Assembly: GCA_020718925.1 (NCBI GenBank)
Contig: DYRC01000217.1
Span: forward strand, 1 to 7,083
Source of the DNA: Desulfonema limicola
GTDB taxonomy: Bacteria; Desulfobacterota; Desulfobacteria; Desulfobacterales; DYRC01
Length of the DNA: 7,083 nucleotides
Direction of reading: 5' to 3'
The translations under genes and the position numbers were made by a program. Below the pieces are notes generated by a model. The model saw only the letters and a program-made list of their open reading frames with translations. It was not told the origin of the DNA and ran no database searches. Position 1 is the stretch's first letter. Each line of letters begins with the position of its first letter. Below, one piece after another: positions 1 through 4,381 of this stretch.

Positions 1-32
1 TGACCTTTCCGCAACATTTGAAATTGCTCTGA
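1..32 (+). CDS. Possible 3' end of an upstream gene (partial)
   Basis: The frame read from base 3 encodes TFPQHLKLL and then stops at TGA 30-32. That stop shares its last base with the ATG of the vsr remnant at 32, giving a TGATG overlap of the kind seen between co-translated genes. Because vsr commonly follows a cytosine-5 DNA methyltransferase gene, the missing upstream gene could be one. Nine codons are far too few to show this from sequence, and they may not be coding at all. Confidence 0.25.
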   Translation, partial: TFPQHLKLL

Positions 33-142
33 TGACTCATAAATTAACCCGCTCCGAAAACATGTCCCGCATAAGAGGCAAAAACACCAAACCTGAAATT
101 CAGTTGCGGAAAGCTTTGTGGGAAAGAGGTTTCAGAGCATGA
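32..142 (+). pseudogene. vsr: Truncated vsr (very short patch repair endonuclease), N-terminal remnant
   Basis: The frame from ATG 32 gives 36 residues and then TGA at 140-142. Residues 8-36, including NMSRIRGKNTKPE and LRKALWERGF, match the conserved N-terminal segment of Vsr endonucleases. These nick at T:G mismatches left by deamination of 5-methylcytosine and usually travel with a cytosine-5 methyltransferase. Complete family members are about 130-150 residues. Here everything after the GFR motif is missing, including the LPGKPD segment and the HGCFWH zinc and catalytic region, and no other frame downstream contains it. The break lies at about base 135-140, where sequence of a different character begins. 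The product is almost certainly non-functional, and a deletion or recombination junction is the likeliest cause. Confidence 0.8.
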
Positions 143-430
143 ACTCAAAGATATTGAACCTGTCATTTCCGAAGTATATGAACTTACGGAAACTCCTGAA
201 AAAATATACTTTCATACAGTTTCATCGCCGATGATGCTTGCGGAATCTGCTGCCGGATATGGCGGAACACAATCATGGCTGAAGTGCTGCTGCGGGAGCA
301 GTGATGTGCGTGTGATAGGCGTCAGCGGACATGGTTCACTTCACCCCATTCGCGCAATAAACCTGAACAGTTTGAAGTGATTTGCAGGAAATGTCGTAAT
401 AGCTGTAATTTCAAAGTTGACAGACAATAG
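138..430 (+). pseudogene. Remnant of a zinc-ribbon-like protein, frameshifted
   Basis: From base 138 an open frame, with no start of its own at the junction, encodes ELKDIEPVISEVYELTE, then a segment containing LKCCCGSSD, and ends at TGA 378-380. A second frame, usable from about base 353 and ending at TAG 428-430, encodes NKPEQFEVICRKCRNSCNF. Joined near 350-360, the two give a C-x-C-G pair followed about 30 residues later by a C-x-x-C pair, which is the cysteine pattern of a four-cysteine zinc ribbon. I read this as one gene lacking its 5' end and carrying a frame change. I do not recognise the family. A sequencing error is an alternative explanation for the frameshift. Confidence 0.5.
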
Positions 431-676
431 GAATTTATTTCAGACAAGTTTTCATCAAGGCTCACTCATCTCAATTATAATAAAGTTCATTCGCGGCTAT
501 CAGTTCCATATAGAAATTATCTTTCAAATGTCCATCTGAGAATTGAACAGCATGGTATAAATATGCAAGAAAAAAATAACACGCATATATCAGACGTATT
601 GCGGAATTGTGCAGAATAAGATAATATGAATCTATAAAACAGATTCGGAAAAAAGCACAATGATTGGAAAACAGGT
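431..676. other. AT-rich intergenic region, no convincing gene
   Basis: The region is roughly 32% G+C by hand count over 481-660, clearly lower than the genes downstream. In the frame of the preceding TAG, codons stay open from 431 to TAA 617-619 (63 codons), with an ATG only at 563 that would give an 18-residue peptide. No domain, ribosome site or similarity is recognisable, so this is either chance or further decayed coding sequence. A TATAAT hexamer at 476-481 has no good -35 partner at normal spacing. I see no RNA gene and no strong hairpin. Confidence 0.4.
599..627 (+). promoter_or_regulatory. Weak sigma-70-type promoter candidate for the kinase operon
   Basis: TTGCGG at 599-604 and TAATAT at 622-627 are separated by 17 bases and lie about 50 bases upstream of the kinase start. 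Matches to consensus are only partial (TTG of the -35, and TA plus the final AT of the -10), and AT-rich DNA produces such pairs by chance. It is the best-spaced pair I found before the operon. Confidence 0.22.
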
Positions 677-2770
677 ATGTCCAGAATATTAGTCATAGAT
701 GATAAACAGGATAATCTTATCATAGCCTCGGCAATGCTCAAAACGCAGATAGCCGACTGCACACTTCTTCTTGCAAGAACCGGCACACAAGGCATCGAAA
801 AGGCAAAGAGCGAATCTCCGGATGTGATACTGCTGGATATTCTCATATCGGATATGAATGGCTATGAGGTATGCAGAAAACTCAAAGAAGATGCTGCTAC
901 CAATCACATCCCGATAATTATGCTGACCGCTGCCAAAACCGGATATGAAGGACGGATAAAAGGGCTTGAAACCGGCGCGGATGCGTTTCTGACCACGCCG
1001 ATCAACGAAAGCGAGCTCATCGCTCAGGTCAAGGTTACGCTGCGGGTCAAAAAAGCCGAAGATCAGTTGCGGATAGACAAGTATCTTTTGGAAAAAATCG
1101 TTACGGAACGGACAAGAGCCTTGGAAGATTCCAGACGGGAGCTTGCCATCCGAAATCGGATTGCCAATATTTTTCTGACGGTTGAAGATGAAGAGGTTTT
1201 TGAACATGTGATGACCATTATCATTGACGCGCTCAGAAGCCGCTTGGGATTATTCGGTTATATAGATTCCGAAGGTTCTCTGGTCTGTCCGTTTATGAAA
1301 AATTGGCAGGATTGCAGGATTTCCGAGTCTGAAAAAGCCATGATATTTCCACCTGAAACATGGAGCGGTTTATGGGGAAAGGCACTGAAAGAAAAAAAGA
1401 CGATCCGGGCATCTGAGCCGTTTCATCTTCCTGAAGGTCATATTCCGCTTAAACATGTCTTATGCTCGCCGATGCTTTACCATGAAAAAGCCATCGGGAT
1501 TCTCCTCATTGCCAATAAAGAGACGGACTATGATGAAAAAGATCGGCTGCTGCTTCAGGCAATGTCAGCACAGATCGCGCCGATTCTTTACGCCAAATTG
1601 CAGAAAGATGCTCAGGAAAAGCAGCGCAGACACCTTGAAGACCAGCTTCGCTATACCCGGAAAATGGAAGCTATCGGAACGCTTGCAGGCGGAATTGCAC
1701 ATGATTTCAATAATATCCTTGCTGCAATTATCGGATTTGCAGAACTTGCCAGCATGAACATCCCGGATGGCGTTGCCAAAGGACAGATCAAAGAAGTCCT
1801 GCAATCCGGATACCGGGCAAAACATATTATCCGAAAACTCTTGGATTTCAGCCGCACGGAAAAAGAAGACCTTCGCCCGGTCAGAATCGGCGCGATTGTT
1901 GCCGAATCCCTTCAAACCCTTAAACCCTCTTTTCCCTCTCATATCGAAGTGCATCAGACAATTTCAGCCATATCTGATACGATTATGGCGGACCCGGCAC
2001 AGATCCGGCAGATATTAAGCAATTTATGTGCTAATGCCTGTCAGTCAATGCCATCGGACGCGGGAACCTTGGAGATAAGCTTGTCTTCTGTTGAGATGGA
2101 AAAATCCGAATCCCCGGATAAAACACGAAGTTATGTGAGACTTGCGGTCAGAGATACGGGCGTCGGCATAAAACCGGAAATGCTGGAACGCATCTTTGAT
2201 CCGTATTTCAGCACCAAAGATCGCTATGAAGGAACAGGGCTGGGGCTTGCGGTGGTTCAGGGGATTGTCAGACGCCTTGACGGAACAATAAACGTGCAAA
2301 GTCAGGTCGGCATAGGCTCGACATTTGAGGTATTTCTTCCGTGTATCGAAGTCGAATCCCCGCAGTTGCAGACCCCGGATGTAAAACCTCTTCCCAGAGG
2401 CAAGGAGAAAATTCTGATGGTGGATGATGAAAAGCCGGTATTGAATCTTGTTCAGCAGATGCTGTATCGGCTCGGCTATGATGTTGTTATAAATACAAAT
2501 CCGGCATCTGCGCTGGAAATTTTCAGAAAAAATCCTAAAGACTTTGATTTGGTAATGACCGATATGAAAATGCCTGAGATGAGCGGCGAAGAGTTTGCAA
2601 GAGCCATCATTGCCATTCGTCCCGAAGTTCCCATCATTCTCTGTACCGCGCATAGGGAAAAACTGCATGGAAAACTCAGTGATGTCGGTATTAAAGAAGT
2701 GATTATCAAGCCTTTTTCCATGCGCGATATTGCTTATGCGATTCGGAGGGTATCCGATGCTCACGCATGA
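677..2770 (+). CDS. Soluble hybrid histidine kinase (REC-GAF-HisKA-HATPase-REC)
   Basis: This is a 697-residue cytosolic hybrid sensor kinase for a multistep phosphorelay. Residues 3-120 form a receiver with acidic pair D8/D9, phospho-acceptor D54 and T84. A coiled coil spans about 125-157 and a GAF-like sensory domain about 158-305. The H-box AGGIAHDFNNIL carries phospho-acceptor H342. The ATPase domain (about 435-556) has an N-box with N449 and N453, the D-box RDTGVGI (D493) and the G2 box GTGLGL. A second receiver (about 577-693) is complete, with D583/D584, D629, T657 and K678. No signal peptide or membrane helix is seen, so the input is probably intracellular. The first receiver has threonine (T107) in place of the conserved lysine before proline. 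The ATG at 677 begins directly at the receiver's first strand; a GGAAAA at 666-671 is a mediocre ribosome site. No HPt protein or DNA-binding regulator lies in the window, so its output is unknown. Confidence 0.93.
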   Translation: MSRILVIDDKQDNLIIASAMLKTQIADCTLLLARTGTQGIEKAKSESPDVILLDILISDMNGYEVCRKLKEDAATNHIPIIMLTAAKTGYEGRIKGLETGADAFLTTPINESELIAQVKVTLRVKKAEDQLRIDKYLLEKIVTERTRALEDSRRELAIRNRIANIFLTVEDEEVFEHVMTIIIDALRSRLGLFGYIDSEGSLVCPFMKNWQDCRISESEKAMIFPPETWSGLWGKALKEKKTIRASEPFHLPEGHIPLKHVLCSPMLYHEKAIGILLIANKETDYDEKDRLLLQAMSAQIAPILYAKLQKDAQEKQRRHLEDQLRYTRKMEAIGTLAGGIAHDFNNILAAIIGFAELASMNIPDGVAKGQIKEVLQSGYRAKHIIRKLLDFSRTEKEDLRPVRIGAIVAESLQTLKPSFPSHIEVHQTISAISDTIMADPAQIRQILSNLCANACQSMPSDAGTLEISLSSVEMEKSESPDKTRSYVRLAVRDTGVGIKPEMLERIFDPYFSTKDRYEGTGLGLAVVQGIVRRLDGTINVQSQVGIGSTFEVFLPCIEVESPQLQTPDVKPLPRGKEKILMVDDEKPVLNLVQQMLYRLGYDVVINTNPASALEIFRKNPKDFDLVMTDMKMPEMSGEEFARAIIAIRPEVPIILCTAHREKLHGKLSDVGIKEVIIKPFSMRDIAYAIRRVSDAHA

Positions 2771-2789
2771 TTTGAGGAGGCAGCCCATG
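2745..2789 (+). promoter_or_regulatory. Two tandem ribosome binding sites with in-frame starts
   Basis: GGAGGG at 2745-2750 lies six bases before ATG 2757, and GAGGAGG at 2774-2780 lies six bases before ATG 2787. Both ATGs are in the ATPase frame. The first site lies inside the kinase gene and its start overlaps the kinase stop; the second falls just after the stop at 2768-2770. Either could serve. I prefer 2787 because the product then begins directly with the MRRFHSYGP segment that opens the domain. Confidence 0.6.
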
Positions 2790-4370
2790 AGGCGATTTCA
2801 TTCTTACGGACCTGCGGATGCTGAACAGCATTTCTGCGTACAGCGCAAAGAGCTTATCCGGCAGTGCATGGATTATCTGATAGGCGATCTTGAAAAGGGC
2901 GGACATTATTTCACCTTGTGGGGCGCAAGGCAGACCGGCAAAACATGGCTGATCCGCCAAGCCGCAAACCTGCTTAAAAATCTTTGCAGCGAACGATTTG
3001 TCGCAGCATATCTTTCTCTGCAAGGCATTGTTATGGAAGAAGATGAACCTGTCGAGCATTTTCTCAGATACGTTCCCCGCCTGTTTCTTGACGGATTTGA
3101 TATGGAAATCCATGCGTTGCAGACATGGGAGGATTTTACCGCCCTGTTTCAGAGAAAAACATCGCCGTTTGACAGACCTGTGATTCTGTTCATTGACGAA
3201 ATTGATGTTCTTCCCAAGTCCGTTATTATCCGCCTGATGTCGGTGTTTCGGGACATTTTTCTGAAAAAAGAAAGCTATCTGCTTCACGGACTGGCGATGA
3301 TCGGGGTTAAAGCCATACAAGGATCGGATTCTCAGACCGGAGACCCGTTCAATATCCAGCGTTCCCTTCATGTTCCGAATCTGACAAAAGCCGAGGTTCG
3401 GGAGATATTTGAGCAGTATCAGGATCAGTCATCTCAGAAAATAGACCCCATTGTAACAGACGCCATTTTTGAGGTTACACGGGGGCAGCCGGGGCTGGTG
3501 TCATGGTTCGGGGAGCTGCTGACCGAAAAATTCAATCCGGGAAGAAAGCTTATTATCCGCAAAAGAGACTGGGATAAAACCTATCTTCATGCGTGCAGCA
3601 CCGAATGGAATCCGACAGTCTCAAATCTTATCGAAAAAGCAAAAGGCGAATACCGGAGTTATATTATCGAACTTTTCGGGCGCTCGGATATTGCTTTCAG
3701 CATTCGGGCAGATTGGTGTAATTACTTATATCTGAACGGAATTATTGACTATGATCTGGCAGCGGACGCAAAAGGCAGAGAAATGTCTGTCAGCCGCTTT
3801 TCTTCGCCGTATATTCAGCAGTCCGTTTATGACGCGCTCACCTACACGCTTATCGGAGACCGCACCCCGATTCTTGCCCTTGACCCGTTGGATGATCTGG
3901 CAGATGTGTTTGATAAACCGTTTCTGAACGTGCCGGGCATTGTCCGCCGGTATCAGCATTATCTTAAGCGTCTCAAAGACAAGGGCTTGGATTTTTGGAA
4001 AAAACAGCCGGAAGATTTACGCTTTAACGAAGTTATCGGACATTTTCACTTATATTCATGGCTGAAATCCGCCATCGGAAGATACTGCGACATCACGCCC
4101 AGACTTCCGGCAGGAAACGGCAAGGTGGATTTGCATATCCGATCCGATAGCAAAGAAGGCATTATCGAAGTGGTCAGATTCACGGATTCCAGACAAATCA
4201 GACACTCCGCAAAACAGGCAGCCGAATATGCCGCGCAGATGGGATTGAAAGCGGTTACGCTGGTATTTTTTGTGCCGGTGGAAGATGAAGGCATTTTGCA
4301 GAAACTTTCTGCTCAGGGTCGCATTGCCAATGTTCAGGTAACGATCTGCGCCATCGGAATTTGCGGATAA
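2787..4370 (+). CDS. AAA-like P-loop ATPase with C-terminal degenerate PD-(D/E)XK-like domain
   Basis: The product is 527 residues from the chosen start. ATG 2757 would add 10 residues, and a further in-frame ATG at 2730 has no clear ribosome site. The N-terminal HSYGPADAEQHFCVQR leads into Walker A GARQTGKT (residues 46-53) and Walker B VILFIDE (132-138). DPFNIQ near 186-191 and RGQPGLVSW near 232-240 resemble the AAA-like (AAA_35, STAND/ORC-related) ATPases. After a helical middle region, residues about 405-500 look like a PD-(D/E)XK nuclease fold: E415 in a helix, GKVDL with D448, then IIEVV with E461. The position expected to be the catalytic lysine is V463, followed by R464, so nuclease activity is doubtful and the domain may only bind DNA or protein. 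The gene starts 16 bases after the kinase stop and ends 11 bases before the restriction gene, so coupling to one or both is likely. The ATPase call is firm; the nuclease-fold call is moderate. Confidence 0.85.
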   Translation: MRRFHSYGPADAEQHFCVQRKELIRQCMDYLIGDLEKGGHYFTLWGARQTGKTWLIRQAANLLKNLCSERFVAAYLSLQGIVMEEDEPVEHFLRYVPRLFLDGFDMEIHALQTWEDFTALFQRKTSPFDRPVILFIDEIDVLPKSVIIRLMSVFRDIFLKKESYLLHGLAMIGVKAIQGSDSQTGDPFNIQRSLHVPNLTKAEVREIFEQYQDQSSQKIDPIVTDAIFEVTRGQPGLVSWFGELLTEKFNPGRKLIIRKRDWDKTYLHACSTEWNPTVSNLIEKAKGEYRSYIIELFGRSDIAFSIRADWCNYLYLNGIIDYDLAADAKGREMSVSRFSSPYIQQSVYDALTYTLIGDRTPILALDPLDDLADVFDKPFLNVPGIVRRYQHYLKRLKDKGLDFWKKQPEDLRFNEVIGHFHLYSWLKSAIGRYCDITPRLPAGNGKVDLHIRSDSKEGIIEVVRFTDSRQIRHSAKQAAEYAAQMGLKAVTLVFFVPVEDEGILQKLSAQGRIANVQVTICAIGICG

Positions 4371-4374
4371 AGGA
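4370..4374 (+). promoter_or_regulatory. Ribosome binding site of the restriction-modification gene
   Basis: AAGGA begins on the last base of the ATPase stop codon and ends seven bases before ATG 4382. It supports that start and indicates translation tightly linked to the gene upstream. Confidence 0.6.
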
Positions 4375-4381
4375 TTATCAG

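Noticed and set aside
417..422. Perfect TTGACA hexamer as a -35 box
   Set aside because: It lies within the zinc-ribbon remnant's last codons, and no acceptable -10 sits 16-18 bases downstream.
476..481. Perfect TATAAT hexamer as a -10 box
   Set aside because: No reasonable -35 hexamer lies 15-19 bases upstream, and the nearest downstream gene start is almost 200 bases away. The match is easily expected by chance in AT-rich DNA.
517..846. Minus-strand open frame of 109 codons facing the intergenic region
   Set aside because: About half of it is antisense to the kinase's N-terminal receiver, and the rest is AT-rich sequence giving Cys/Phe/Ser-rich peptide without a domain. I saw no ribosome site at its start.
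2730..2732. ATG 2730 as the start of the ATPase gene
   Set aside because: It lies deeper inside the kinase gene and has no clear purine-rich ribosome site at proper spacing, whereas 2757 and 2787 both have strong ones.
2045..3371. Two long minus-strand open frames (2045-2788 and 2706-3371)
   Set aside because: Both are antisense shadows of the kinase ATPase/receiver region and of the AAA ATPase, which carry clear catalytic motifs on the plus strand.
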